Source of the DNA: Stenogyne calaminthoides
Lineage: Eukaryota > Streptophyta > Magnoliopsida > Lamiales > Lamiaceae
DNA: 64,000 nucleotides
Reading direction: 5' to 3'
Assembly: GCA_037126765.1 (NCBI GenBank)
Contig: JBBCBC010000009.1
Coordinates: 29,286,870-29,350,869, forward strand
Below the pieces are notes generated by a model. That model searched no databases. It had not been told where the DNA came from and worked only from the letters and a program-made list of their open reading frames with translations. Shown one piece after another: positions 47,701 through 60,027 of the stretch. The translations under genes were made by a program, and so were the position numbers. The first letter of the stretch is position 1; each line of letters begins with the position of its first letter.

Positions 47701-47900
47701 GACTTACCAGGAAAGAAGATGATTTGTAGGAACGGGAACTTGACGTTTTCACTAAACTAAATGAATACGTAGTTAAATAAATAATATGTAATGATTTATA
47801 CTAATTTGTGTTATCATGTGTATTAAATTATCAATAATCGGCCATTAATAATTAGACATGATTCTAGGAAATGATTAAATAATAAGATTATTACATGGAA
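44760..47900 (-). repeat. AT-rich tandem array with seven exon-like cassettes
   Basis: A segment of about 1.4 kb from about 44770 recurs from about 46190, and inside it a subunit of about 330 bp recurs further. Each unit contains a conserved cassette of about 50 bp at 44987, 45585, 45901, 46407, 47036, 47370 and 47702. On the - strand the best copies read VKTSSSSSYKPSSFL and end ctttcctg|gtaagt, a good splice donor (lost as ataagt in the copy at 47036). The remainder is more than 75% A/T with no frame. Confidence 0.75.
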
Positions 47901-49197
47901 AAAATAAAGCATATGATACACTCTACAAAAATAAAATCAAATTGTTTGAGTTATTTTATTAAACCATCCACTATAAGTTTGTTAACTAAAATATTATCAT
48001 GCTTCTGGTTTCTTGAGTAACAGATTAAATGACTGCAATAAACATTAATCTCAGTAGTTTTATTTTATTAAATCGGAAGCTATGATTCATTTTTTGTTTA
48101 GGTTCTGTTTTTTTTAAAGAATATCAAGAATATATGAATTTTGAGAGGTGATCAATACATTATTATTTAATATATAATTGAATAAAAAGTACAATTTATG
48201 AGTTATGAGACATAAATAAAATAAAATAAAATTTTGGATTAAATCCGTAGGCATACAATTGAATTATGAAGATAAATTATTAATAGATAATCAAGAACAT
48301 GATATACACAAATAATTGAAAAAATGAAAATGTGGGAAAACAGTTCATCGTACATATAAAAGATAAAATAAACTTGTTTTGTTGGTGTTGGTTTCATCAA
48401 TTGATTGAAGAATTGAATACATCATACACATTACCTGTGATTTTATATACACTCGATGTGTTCTTTAAATGAAGAGAAGAGATAGACGGGAGAATATCTA
48501 AGTGTAGACGATCAATGGAAAAAGACGTGATAAAATTTCAGAAAAAACAACTTTTGTGATACAAAATTTATGTAGAACATAATGAATGAATATTGTAGAA
48601 TGGATTTTACATCCTTACAAATAAAGCTAAATACTAAATTTTATACATTACTAAATAGTAAATTTTATACATTACAAGGATCCTATCCAAAAAAAATGAA
48701 AACATAAAAAATGACACCATTACAATAAAGAAATCATACCAATCTATCTATATTGTGAATATAAAAAATTATATTTGTAGCTATTCCAACAAAGTGCAAC
48801 CAAAGCAATGAGAAGATAAAATTGAGGATTGTAAGTGGAGTATTTATAGAGTTTGAAGGCCAAACAACAATTAAATGTATGGCTAAGATAGAAGTGCAAT
48901 TAAATGTGATTTAAGTTGATTGTTATGAATTGTGGAATTTATGTTCTTTATTTCAACGGCTGAGATCAAACTAATTCATAGATCGACGGCCCATAAAGTT
49001 TCCCACCAAAAACTAAAATGGTAAAAAAAAAGGTGGTGAAAAATAAAATGAGTAATTGATGCAAAATAATGGACGATCAAGATTAATCCACTAAAAATGA
49101 TCAACGGCTGAGGACGATTGGCGCCAAAACTATAAAAGGAAAAATAGCTCATATTCTATGTTTATGATTTGATATTGTGATATATATAGTTATAGAT
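47901..49197 (-). mobile_element. Helitron 5' end and promoter region
   Basis: On the - strand the element begins at 49197 with TCTATAACTATATATATC after host A. It continues with ttttggcgccaatcgtcc, ttaatcttgatcgtcc and catcaattactcattttatt, the block shared with 20705-20860. A TATA-like stretch and leader around 48840-48780 follow. The TC start after A fits Helitron insertion between A and T. 47901-48430 is AT-rich with no gene. Confidence 0.6.
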
Positions 49198-51825
49198 TTT
49201 GACTTTATATATTTTGATGTCTTATTCATTTAATTATCTAATGTACATTATAGTTTGATGTGATATAATATTATTTTGTTTAAGTAGTCCTTTTTAAAAT
49301 GGGAGGTGCTAAATGGGCAGGACAGAATCATTAAAAAACCTTTGCCCTCAATCAAGCCCACACAAGAATCTGCCATCAATTAAGCCCATCAAGTCTAAAA
49401 TAGTCTTTTCTGCCCAGGGCAGAATCTGCCCACCAAGAATTACCCTTTTAAAATTTAGTGGACAAGAACCCAAGTCTTTTAAAAATATATATGTTTTCAT
49501 CAATTTCACATTTAATAAGAAATGTTGGATAAGAAGGCCTTTTTAATTTTCGATTCAACTCAAATATTTCTGATATCTGTCATTCCACCATCTATAAATT
49601 ATCATATATATATCATATATGAAGGAAATTAATACTATAATTACTTTTGCACACAATTATAATAATTTCAAATACTATTATTTTGATTCCTTCCATAATA
49701 TAAACCCTGAAATTACATAGAACTAAAACAATATTTCAAACAAACACGGTTTGACGATGAAGGGTCGCTGTTATTGTTGGAGTTGTACACACCACTTATG
49801 AGTTATGTCATCATTTTTAATATATATGCATACAAAGACGTTAATGTGGTTGGGAAATGAATTTAAATTAAATTATTCATATAAAACTTAGCTCAGATAA
49901 ATTTAGAGACTTTACAGATCAATTTGGGTTTTCAATATTTTTATTTTATACGTAAAATAATCTTTATTTCTATGAGTTCATCTCTTTGAATTATAATAAT
50001 ATGAAAAAATTTCCCCCCTCTGGTGCTAAACTCCACATCCATCTCCAAGGAAGAAAATTTTGTTCTGTTAAAAATAATGAGCCACTCTATTACTAGATGA
50101 ATGTGAGTTTATCTAACATCTAATTAGAAAAGAGATACAAAATGTGCCAGTGAGTAATTATGTAAAAAAAATTTACTTTTTGTATTCTCCCCGCAATCCG
50201 TCTTATAACAATGATTTATTGAAACAATAAATAGAACCGGTCAAACTCTAATTAAAATTACACGTGGAGCAAAAACTTTAATTCCAATTAAATCAATAAT
50301 AAATATTAATGCATAATTATTGTTACTTCTATTTAATTACCGTGATTAGGAGCAGAAATTTTCATTCCAATTAAACCATCAATAACTATTAATTCCTTAA
50401 AATTTGTCCATAATTAGTTATTAAAATTCCTAAAAATGCGTGCATAATCAGTTACATAAATATAGTCAATTGAAATCCACTTATTTCTACACATGTTAAG
50501 TCAATTTGTATAAATAATGACACATATAATTGATCCTTTAATTGTGTCTTTCACTATTGTGTTTATTTGGAATAATTAATTTTACGGATCATTTTTTTTA
50601 AAGTAGAAAATATTAATGTTTTTTTTTTATTTTTTATAATTGTGCATTGATTTATTCACTTAATTTGACGTTTCCAGTTGAATATTAAATTTGTGACTAC
50701 CCTTTAATTTTGGGATTACTTCACATTATTTTATGTGTATCATTTAAAATTGTCATATACATTTTTAAAATGTGTACGGTTTTGTGGCTATAAATTAATA
50801 ATTGTAGTTTAACATTTTATACATTTATTTTCTTTTTTAAAGGATGATTTATTTTTTTATTTATAATTTTAGAGCATTAAATTTTTATATAAATAATTTT
50901 AAATTAATATCCATTGCTTGAAAGAGTATTGCGGATTTTTTAAAATAATATGATTGAAATAATACACATTATTTAATGATATAGGAATTCACCACTGATT
51001 TTGCGAAAAAACCCACCTAAATATAGCAGGAAATCAAAACAACTCAACTGAAATATCAACCTATGCATACCTTCTGCAAGGTTAGCCACAACTTTCATGG
51101 CATGAATTTAGGGGTCATTATTTTTATTAGAGGATGTATATTAAAATAAATTTTAATATTTCCTTAAATTATTTGCATGATTTAAAACATATAATAATAT
51201 TATTTTATATCAATTATAAAGAACTAATTTTATATATAAATAACTTTTAGAACACTATATAGTCTATATCATATATTTATATTTTTAATTATATATCAAC
51301 ACAAAAGATTATATGCAGGGTAATATACAAAATTTTCATATACATTATTTTTTCAAATTTATATATACTTTAATATGTTTATTAATTTTATCACGTGAGT
51401 AATATTTACCTTAGTTTAATTTTAATTCTAATTAAACATTATTATTATTTTTATGTATAAAATTTTCATTAATATATTTTAATAATTTATATGCAAATAT
51501 CAAGCAATGATTAAGCATAATTGCAAGCAATGATTAAGCATAATATTAAATTATGTTAATAAATTTAAAAAAAAAATTATATTTACTTTCTAAATATTGA
51601 AACATGTATTTGTGTATAAATAGGTACACTCATCACTTATAACTTCACAAAATATTTTCTCAATATCTTATAAAAGTTCATATTGATCCATATCAATAAG
51701 TATATTTCATTTTATATTTTTTATGAATACTTTTTGTATTATTATTACAAATTACCCTTTTTAAATTCTACAATTATTTATCTACCTTTTTTGTTATTTC
51801 TTCAGGTTTGAGAATATACGATACA
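49198..51825. other. AT-rich spacer
   Basis: No gene supported. 49310-49450 has repeated ggcagaatctgccc-type words (small inverted repeats). A 22-bp direct repeat (gcaagcaatgattaagcata) lies around 51502-51545. A spliced leader for the next gene probably ends at the acceptor ttcttcag near 51804. Confidence 0.45.
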
Positions 51826-53231
51826 ATGTCGTCCTCTTCATCTCTGATTAAAAATATTAATTCAAAAAGTACCTCATGGACAATGACATTGCGGTGTTTA
51901 CGCACCTACGAGGCTCCTGCATACGGGTTGAGTAACCCTTTAAGAAATATAGAATGTGTGTTTCATGATAGCGAGGTAGCACTCTAATTTTATGTTAATC
52001 AAATTTTTTTTTGATAATAATATTAATATATACAAATCTAATCAGTTTTTTTCTTCTTATAGTGTAATCGGGTACACGCTACCATCAAATCGCATAGCAT
52101 TGAGAAATACCGCAACACATTTTCTGAGGGAGATTTATATGTCATCCGAAATGTTTTGGTTACTAGCGACAAGGCTCCATTTAAAACAACTTCTAATGAT
52201 TTTAAAATTCAATTTATTTCGTCCACTAGAGTGTCGAAATTCAACGATTTGAGTTTTCCTAGAAGTATGTATGTCTTTACTGCATTCTCGGATTTAACAT
52301 TCGGAAAACCAGTTAATGAAGGACGATTGATTGGTAATACTTAATTTAATTCATTAATAAAGTTATTACAATTACAATAGTTTTTATTTTTTCATTAAAC
52401 ATATACTTTTTTTTAATTATAATATTGCAGATGTTATTGGAAGAGTTTGTGAGATTGGTGACATCCAAGATAGAGAGGTGAATATGAAGCCCACAAAATT
52501 ATTGGAATTTTTTTCTAGAAAATTTGGAGTAAGTATCTTCATCATTAATTAATTCATTAATCTATTATTATATATATAAGTTAATATTCAATAAAAAAAA
52601 TTATACATATATCATATGTTTAATATGATTTTACCATAATTTATATTTTTTTGTAGGGGTTCTCGGTTGAAAGTGTCACTATGGGGTGAATCTATCAACG
52701 AACTTAAAAAGGTTCGAATGTCGGGTTCGAATGATTCACCAGTAATCATTCTGCAAATGTTTCGCGCAAAGCTTTATAATCGTAAGTTTTATATTTTAAT
52801 AGTGCCATGTAATTTTTTAAATTTTTTTATGTATTTATCTTATGATAAATATTTGTTTATTATTTTTAGTACATTGTAATAGCAATATGTATTACCGAAG
52901 ATTTTAACATTATACATACAGTATTTATATATATATTTTTAAAAATTATACAGGGGACTACTCAATTTCAAACTCTTTTAATACATAAAAAATTGTATAT
53001 GGAGATGATGTACAAGAGATACACGAATTAAAAAAAAGGTATAATTTTTATATTAAGATAAATCAAATTTTCATATTTTTTATTAATTAATAAAATTTAT
53101 ATTAATATACCTTTTATCTTATTACCTTTTATCTCTCTGGTACTTTTTCTTGGTCATCTTTGAGTGACACTGTTAGTGATGTTCGTGACATTCATGTCAT
53201 ACCTATTGACACAATCCTTCAAAATCCCAAG
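51826..53231 (+). pseudogene. RPA70-like (replication protein A large-subunit type) OB-fold gene, decayed
   Basis: Exons: 51826-51975, 52063-52333, 52431-52528, 52657-52781, about 52954-53039, about 53117-53231. The N-terminal part (SSSSSLIKNINSKSTSWTMT, then RCLRTYEAPAYG) and the next exons (CNRVHATIKS; FSEGDLYVIRNVLVT; FGKPVNEGRLIDVIGRV) follow the order of plant RPA70/DUF223-type OB folds, which bind single-stranded DNA. LKVSLWGESINEL and VIILQMFRAKLYN fit the second OB fold. Damage: an extra base in a GGGG run at 52657 and a TAA near 52987. The C-terminus is cut off by the copia element at 53311. RPA-like genes are carried by many plant Helitrons, so it may be Helitron cargo, although it lies outside the 5' end at 49197. 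Confidence 0.72.
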
Positions 53232-53789
53232 GTAAATTTTACAAATGAATTATAATTAATCAATTATTATTCAAGAATGTTTTATTTTTGAAATCAATTA
53301 ATATTAATATTGTAGGTCCCAAACGGGTTTTGTGAGGGTGGAAGTCTAGAGGGGAGGGGTGAATAGACTTCCAAAACTTTTCGTGCGGATCAGGTGTGAA
53401 CTGCAGATTACCCGATTAGAGTGCTAGTGTATCAGTTTAGACTGATGTTCAATCTTACTGAGTGCCTGAGGGCAGATCAGTTTGATATCTGTCAGATTAA
53501 TTGAATGGTGCGGAAGCTTGTTTTTACCCGTGTGAAAAACCAGTTTTATCAATCAGATTCTTAAGTCAGTTTTCAACCGATTGGTGAAGTGTCAATCGAC
53601 GATCGATTGCTTGGTGCGGTCGAGCTTAACTTTAGAATATATATGCGCTTTAAACTCGGTTGAGTGACTTGTGTAAAGCGATAAGAAAGCAAGTAAATGC
53701 ACACAAGACTTTTTTATAGTGGTTCGAGATTTAAAAACCGCCCCCACGTCCACTCTTCCCTTAACACAGGGAACCTTAACCTACTTTAA

Positions 53790-54060
53790 CTCATGGGACT
53801 TATATCCTTTTCAGGATGGCCGAGATGTTTACCGAGTTCCCACTCTTACAAACTTAACCTGCGGGACTTATATCCTTTTCAGGATGGCCGAGATGTTTAC
53901 CGAGTTTCCACTCAAGCTTAACCTACGGGACTTATATCATTTTCAGGATGGTCGAGATGTTTATCGAGTTCCCACTCTACAAACGTAACCAGCGGGACTT
54001 ATATCCTACAAAGAGGATAACCGAGATGTTTAATGAGTTCTCACTCTACAGACTTGACCT
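53790..54060 (-). repeat. Minisatellite of about 66 bp in the C LTR
   Basis: Four units beginning gggacttatatcc at about 53796, 53864, 53929 and 53995, each with ccgagatgttta and gagttcccactc. It shares the gggactta / gagatgttta core with the minisatellite in subfamily A LTRs. Confidence 0.88.
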
Positions 54061-54734
54061 AACTTGCGTTTGGGTAAAGAATGATTGAGGGTTCCAACTG
54101 AAAATCTATCCTGGTGCTTTAGTTAGCCAAAAATGCTAGTGGATAGGATTTCTTGCTAAGAACTATGGGATGAACACTCTTAAGAATAATCTTCAGATGT
54201 AGTGTTCTTTTGAGTGGAGATTTGATGTAGCTTTAGCTTCTTTTGCGATGTCTCCGTGTTTGTTCTTGCGTTTACACTTGTTGGTTCTTGCGTTTTATCT
54301 CTGTTGGTCCTGTTCTTCAAAATGAAGATCGATCCCATTTTATAGACCTCGAAATCAAAGAGCAGTTGGAGAGCAATTTGAATTTCGGGCTATATTAGGT
54401 AGGCTGTAGGATATGATTATGACGTGCTTCGATTATCGGCGTGGCCGTAGGCATGATTAGCGCCGTTTTTGTCTACAACATCGTATCCCGTATTGTCAGC
54501 TCTTTTTGTGCACGTGTCGCTTTCTCCTTGATAGCCGAGGCTTTTAGAAATTTGTCCGTTAGACAATTGATATTCCTTTTGAAGAGGATTAAATGTATGC
54601 GGTGTATCTTTTTATTGTCACCAAAGTGTGGTGACTTGATCAAATAACCGATCGGTCTACCTTGTTGAGTCTTCATTGCACATTGTCTTAGCTTCAATAT
54701 CACGGACTTCTGGCGAAAGTAGGTCTTGTGTCTT

Positions 54735-54960
54735 TTTGATCTTTAGGTGTCTCGAGCCTCGGTGTATTCAACGTCTTGAGTCTTGAGTTTGATCTTTGAG
54801 TCTTCGAGTTTATCTCGAGTCTTGAGTTCATCCGAGTCTTCAAATGTTATCCGAGTCTTCGTTCATCTCGAGTCTTCGTGTTCTTCGAGTCTTCAGTGTC
54901 TTCTTGTCTTCACCTGATCTTCTGACTTCTTGTCTTCTGATTTGTGCTTAGTCTTCTGAT
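54735..54960 (-). repeat. Degenerate gagtcttc microsatellite-like tract in the C LTR
   Basis: More than ten imperfect gagtctt(c/g) words. The matching part of the B LTR consists of agaagatcag / agaccagaag words, so it is a fast-changing simple tract. Confidence 0.8.
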
Positions 54961-55173
54961 CATCTGACCTTCTCTGGGTCATCTGATACTTCGACCTGAC
55001 CTATACATATTGAGTTCCCCTCAATATGTGACCTATCTTTACATCGGCCATCTATACATTTCAAATTTGGTCATCTTATTCTCGATTCTAAGTCATCAAT
55101 CCAATGTGTCCGACCGTCCTATTACAACCTTGTTTGGAACTTCCATCAAAATTAAATTTCATATTTCCCAACA

Positions 55174-55523
55174 ATTCCCCCATTTTTGATGGAACCAAAA
55201 CACTTAACCAAACTTGATCAGAAAAATAGATACCATGAATGGAAATGTAGATAATGCAAATAGTACATACCTCAGAAGACAATGAGATGATTGTCTTAGA
55301 ATCAGTGGGATGGAAAGTTTTATTCAGATAGGTGTGTGCATTGTAGAATATGTGAAAAGCGTACTATCATCCGATTCCAAGTTGTCTTCTTCAGTGTACT
55401 TGAACATTTTGCGCTTCTATGGGGATGCCAAACATCCTCAGAATCCTTTGCATTAGCTTGTCCAAATTTTTCTTTTCTATGGATTCCTCCTTTTCGGCTA
55501 GTCCATAGTAGATGTTCTTGAAT
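55174..55523 (-). other. Polypurine tract and 3' untranslated part of element C
   Basis: attcccccatttttgatgg adjacent to the LTR is the reverse of the purine tract seen at 39247. The remainder is untranslated sequence downstream of the third ORF stop. Confidence 0.75.
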
Positions 55524-56141
55524 TTAATCGGGATCTAGCTTGTTGTCCGGACGCAAAGGTGGAAGGAGTAGTTCAAAGGGTGGAGCTTCGTATCGCGACA
55601 TGATCTTGCCTTCCGTCATCACCGCTTTGCGGTAGAAGTCTGGATACTTTGTTTCTAACCAGTTCCGAAATTCATCATCATTTTCAGTTTGATCTTGATG
55701 AATTGGAATCTTCTCCAGGATGTGGATGTCACATAACCATTCTCCTCTGATCTGATCCCATTCTGGAAGCAAATCTTGTCGTGCACAGAGGATGCCTTTA
55801 ACAGGTTCTGGAAGGGCATTTTTCTCCCAAGCAATCTCCTCTGCTGCAGCTTCGGTCTTCCTTCGGATGTAGGCAATGTTCAGCCCCTTTGCCTCTGCTA
55901 ACTTCCGCTTCTTGATTGCGGCCTCTCTTATTCTCTGTCTTGTTTGCTCTTGAACTTGTTCAGGAGTCATCTGACTTTTGGTGGAGAATATCTGGCCTTG
56001 TCTCTGATCTTCCGCAGTTGCTTTCATCATCTTGTCTTTGCCTTTCTTCCTCCTTAGAGTTTGCTCAGGTTCATCTTGTTCATCTTCTTCAGCTAATTTC
56101 TTAGCGAGTTCAAGGCTCTTGACCTGATCATCAGCTTCCAT
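55524..56141 (-). CDS. Element C third ORF, C-terminal part
   Basis: 205 codons. An N-terminal charged coiled-coil-like half (KSLELAKKLAEEDEQDE; RQRIREAAIKKRKLAEA) is followed by EWDQIRGEWL and FRNWLETKYPDFYRKA. This matches 38334-39049 of element B in order, and here the two halves are in one frame, which confirms that the break at 38726 in B is a frameshift. Function unknown; positioned between pol and the 3' LTR. Confidence 0.7.
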   Translation of the reverse strand: MEADDQVKSLELAKKLAEEDEQDEPEQTLRRKKGKDKMMKATAEDQRQGQIFSTKSQMTPEQVQEQTRQRIREAAIKKRKLAEAKGLNIAYIRRKTEAAAEEIAWEKNALPEPVKGILCARQDLLPEWDQIRGEWLCDIHILEKIPIHQDQTENDDEFRNWLETKYPDFYRKAVMTEGKIMSRYEAPPFELLLPPLRPDNKLDPD

Positions 56142-58091
56142 TCTTTTCTGAACGGATAAAGAGAAGTCTTCAATTTTGTCGACTCTGGCAGTAATCTCTA
56201 AAAGAGTACTTTTACGCTAGCGATCTCTTTCTTGTGTTCTTTGCACGTTTCTTTTTGTTTCAAAGAATCGAGATCGGTAGATGGAGTGGCTGGCAAGATA
56301 GATACAGTGGTTTTTGGTAGAGATGAAAATTTTACCAACTGTCTCTGAGTCTGTTTTTCTTCCTTCTCTTTGTTCTCTTTTTCTTGAGTCTGTTTTTTAC
56401 AGATTCTCTTTTTCCTTTTTCGGACTCTTTTCCTTCCCCTTTTTGGTTGCATCAAAGAGGTTGGACATCTTCTTGGTTCGAGTTGTTAATTGCCGTGAGA
56501 TCTCCTCTCTAAGTTCCTCAACAACAAGAGGAGTGATCCGGACGGTGTGGCGTATGTGCAGTGTGTAGAAGCGTCGAGAGCGCTTTCGATTTCCGGTCTT
56601 GCCTTTTCTCAGAGAAGCTAGAAAATGTTTCCAACCCATATCCAAGTGATTGTTGGTTTTGTCCAAGGATGCCCAGACACTCTCCAAAAGTACACGTATG
56701 CGATTGAGCATCTCTGTAAACCGAGAGTTTGTCGTCGAGCTTGAGCTTCTCGGAAGAGGGTATACTAGTTGCATTACTTCAAAGATGGATGGCATTGTGC
56801 ATCCCAACAAAGGTAACCGTTCCTTGTCAACTAGTTTCACTTTGCTCATCTTCAAACCGCTTCATCGATCTCATTGTGGTGAAAGGCCGCGAATTTGTCT
56901 TCAAATGCGCACTGGATCCCATCCCTCGAATCTTCTTAGAGTGATGATCTAGGGTATCGAGCTCATTTTAGCAATCTGCTCGGATGTTGAGGCCTTGCCA
57001 AATTGGGTCTCATCTGCAAAGACCCATTCTTGGTTCATCGGCAGTCCTCATGATCCAGAGGAGGTTGAACGGTTTCCTCCCTATTATCGGCAATTCCAAA
57101 CCTTTCGAATCGGCCATTGGATATCGCTGCTCGATGCCAATTCAACAACACTTTCAATCCCAGCATTGTGTAGACATTTCAACTCCAAGTCTACAAAGAA
57201 GTCTGATCCCAGAGTTGTCATTAGAATCAGAAGTTCTTCAATGCTCTTCAGTCTGATATCCCTCCAGAACACTATCTCTTCTATCCGTTCTTTGGATGCC
57301 GGATGTTGATCCAATTCGGGGCATAGATCCAAAGAGATACTCTTTGATCTGTTGCTTCATTATTCTTACGATGGGGCTCTCTGGAGGCGGTGAAGCAAGT
57401 ACTTTATTACGGTGTTGAAGGGATTATGAGAGATGGACACATGTTCGTCGAATCTCTCAGGTTCTTGAGACTGGATTGGGGATTGGGATGTTTGTTGTTC
57501 GGGTTCGTTTTTAGGCGTGTAGAGGGTGTTCGGTTTCTGAACGGGTTCATTGATTGGTGGTGTTGGAGATTTTGTTCTGAGAGGTGAGGGTGAGGGAGAG
57601 AAGGTTTTGTGGGGAGAGGGTTGAGGTGATGATTTACGGGAGAGGGTGATGGTGATTTGGAAGTGGGCGCCGGCGATCTTGCTCTCTGGAAGATCTTGGT
57701 TAGAGGCAGAGAATCGATGGTGATTCTTCCTCGATTGCACCACTTCGTCCTTCGATGATTTCTCTCCTTCTGCTGCGATCATCTGTTCTTCCCACTTCTC
57801 GATAGTTGGCTCGAAAGCGGATCGCTATCTCATCGTATCTTTCTTGCATCGGATCCTCTGCTTCTGGGCTTGTCAAGGAACTTGGAGCGATTTCGAGAGG
57901 AGGTGAGACTCTCTTCTGACGTTTCCGCTAAGCGTCTGGTTTCTTGGCGAGATCCTTCCTCTTCATCCTCTTCTCTTGAATGGTCTTTTCCTGCACTTCG
58001 CATCGCGTTGCCTTATCTTTTTCCTTTCTTTTCTCCCTTGGGTTTGGGCACATAAGAGCCGGATCCTCATCAACTTGTCCGTAGTAGGGAC
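56142..58091 (-). pseudogene. Element C third ORF, middle part, frameshifted
   Basis: Broken - strand frames (for example 56397-56855 and 57366-57782) with a proline/serine-rich stretch (PSPHKTFSPSPSPLRTKSPT). They correspond in place to 36930-38330 in element B. Several + strand frames here look open only by overlap with this coding. Confidence 0.5.
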
Positions 58092-58947
58092 TCATCTTTG
58101 CCCAAGATGGCCTTGTGCTTTTGCTTTGATAAATCTTCGCTCCATTCTCGTTCCATTCATAATTCTCGCGGCGAACATCCGACGAATGATAGAGATTTTG
58201 TGTATGAATGAGCATTTCGAAGATAAATGCACTTCATTGCTCTGGGTCAGTTTGAACTTCCCGGAGTCTTTTCTCAGTCTTGCTTTGACCATACCCAACC
58301 AATCGATGTCTGAAGCCTTCTTGATTATTGCGGCCATTACACTTATCTTGTATGAAGTGACCGCGTCAAGGTCGTAAGTCGAGCACATGATCACCTTTCC
58401 GAACGATCTCAAGAAGAAGGCGATACTTTCTTTTCGGATAGGAGGCTTTTGACGTTTGTCGTGTTCTCCTTGTTTGCCGGTCTCGGCGGCTTTCGGCTTC
58501 AAGAAACTCATTTTCCCTCCTCGGTGATCGTGTAGGTCTCGGATTGATGCTTCCTCGAGTTAGTCCAAATATCCCCCGAGATCGTCATTCGTCACTCGAA
58601 CTTTCATTCCGCCAACGGAAGAAATCAGTCAAGATCATTGTCTTCATCCCTCTGCAGATTGTAAAGAAACTCTGTGGCTTCATGGGTGTGAACGATGTTC
58701 GATGAGTAGAGCAATATCGTTCCAGTCCACACGCTCTTAAGCACTCCAAAATTTCCAGCGATTCCGGATATGAGGTGATGTTGAAGACGACGTACTTTTC
58801 ATCAATGATGTCTTTCTTCATCGATGCAAAGTTGCAGTACTTTTTCCCTTGTCCTGGTCTTGAAACAAGATGTGCCATTTCTGTAAGATATGCAGATTGA
58901 TGTTTAGTTTGAGTAAGATATTTCAATAAATTCATCCAAACTAGCAA
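58092..58947 (-). CDS. Element C third ORF, N-terminal part
   Basis: Two frames: 58947-58585 (contains MAHLVSRPGQGKKYCNFA, YPESLEILECLRACGLERYC) and 58511-58092 (contains FGKVIMCSTYDLDAVTSYKI, KASDIDWLGMVKARL). They align with 35866-36856 of element B (DPESMEVEQILRRCDLEKYC; AKNINWHGFLKAIL). The true start is probably the Met at MAHLV, preceded by an acceptor-like sequence, as in B. Confidence 0.65.
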
Positions 58948-60027
58948 AATTCAGCATCAATTTAGCAAATAAGCGTTTAGATCGTATAAATTACAGAAAT
59001 ACAACTTGGAAACCTAGGAACCATAGAGAAATCTAGATCATGCAATTAATTTAAAACAAGAAATTACCAGTAATTGATTCGAAAGATTTTGAAATCGGAA
59101 GTGTAGAATCAAATGATTTCGAAGGTAATTCTTAGAGAATTTTAAACGAAATATGATCTTTTCAGAATTTTGAGAAGACGAAGTAGTGGAAAGCGGTTTT
59201 CTGAGAAAAAAATGGATTTTGTAGAATACGAGGGAAAACCTTTTTGCACAACTTTCCAAAGTACTCAAGTATCCGTGTTTTGAAATCGATGGCTGAGATT
59301 AGTCGGCCAAAAAGTATTTTGATCGCACGGTTGAGAAAAACAGTCTTCTCATTTTCCGGACTCGAAAAATCACAATAAAACATTTTGAAAACATTTTCAG
59401 GTCCGCATTAAAAGCTTTGCAGAGCATGCGTCATGAATAGTGTAAAATAAATCAATTAAAAATAAATAACGCATATAAAGATATTCAGAAAGAGATAAAT
59501 AAGGGAGCGTATCTGACTGATTGATATTGTAATCAATCAGTTACCACGGTGATCTGATCTGGTACTTTGTTGACTTATCTGATGTTTGCCTCATGCATTT
59601 CCCAACAATATCTCGCTTATCTGATCAGATTCTTTGCTTGAAACGCTTCGTCACTTATCTGATCCTCTTTTCTGAAAAGCTTCATCCTTCAGTTTTCTTC
59701 CATAATCTCGCATTAACTGAAGTCAACTCCCGCCAAAACTTTTACTTCGGGGAGTCCAAAAGTCGCCTCGATTCCCAAATCGGCGCGATTTGACATTCCG
59801 TAACAATGGCATAGATACGCTGTGATTTAATCACACCGTTAACTCATCCAACCATTAGCCGCGTGTTCCTAACACGTTGTCGATGCAAATTTCTCTTAAG
59901 ATTTTCTGAGACGATAAAATTTGCATTTATACCCCTAATTTCCTTCTATAAATAGCCTGGGGTGTTAGGTGAACAACACAATCATAAACCATTTCATCTT
60001 CTTTAACATATCCTTCATGCTTTTCCG
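58948..60027. other. Noncoding block between third ORF and antisense unit in element C
   Basis: AT-rich leader-like DNA for the third ORF (- strand) up to about 59400, then the promoter side of the antisense unit (+ strand). A TATA box, tataaata, lies at 59947-59954, 81 bp before the antisense ATG, in a GC-richer context. No other coding. Confidence 0.55.
59947..59954 (+). promoter_or_regulatory. TATA box of the antisense ORF in element C
   Basis: ctataaatagcc, a near-consensus plant TATA box, is followed by a leader of about 50 bp. Its counterpart in element B is on the opposite window strand at 34696-34703, at a similar distance from its ATG. Confidence 0.6.

Larger units (their letters stand above)
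53311..55173 (-). mobile_element. 3' LTR of a second copia element (C), reverse orientation
   Basis: Starts TGTAGGTCCCAAACGGG and ends ATATTTCCCAACA, the reverse of subfamily B ends (TGTTGGGAAAT ... GGGACCTACA). At 1863 bp it is about 300 bp longer than the B LTRs because of internal repeats. A tataaaatggg promoter-like site is readable on the - strand at about 54335. The other LTR lies beyond the window, so no target duplication can be tested; the left flank is aatat. Confidence 0.92.

Noticed and set aside
49313..49546. 77-codon + strand open frame
   Set aside because: Built from small inverted repeats (ggcagaatctgccc words). No recognisable protein.
55916..58377. Several + strand open frames over element C
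   Set aside because: They are overlaps of the - strand third-ORF coding and show no independent motif or conservation in element B.
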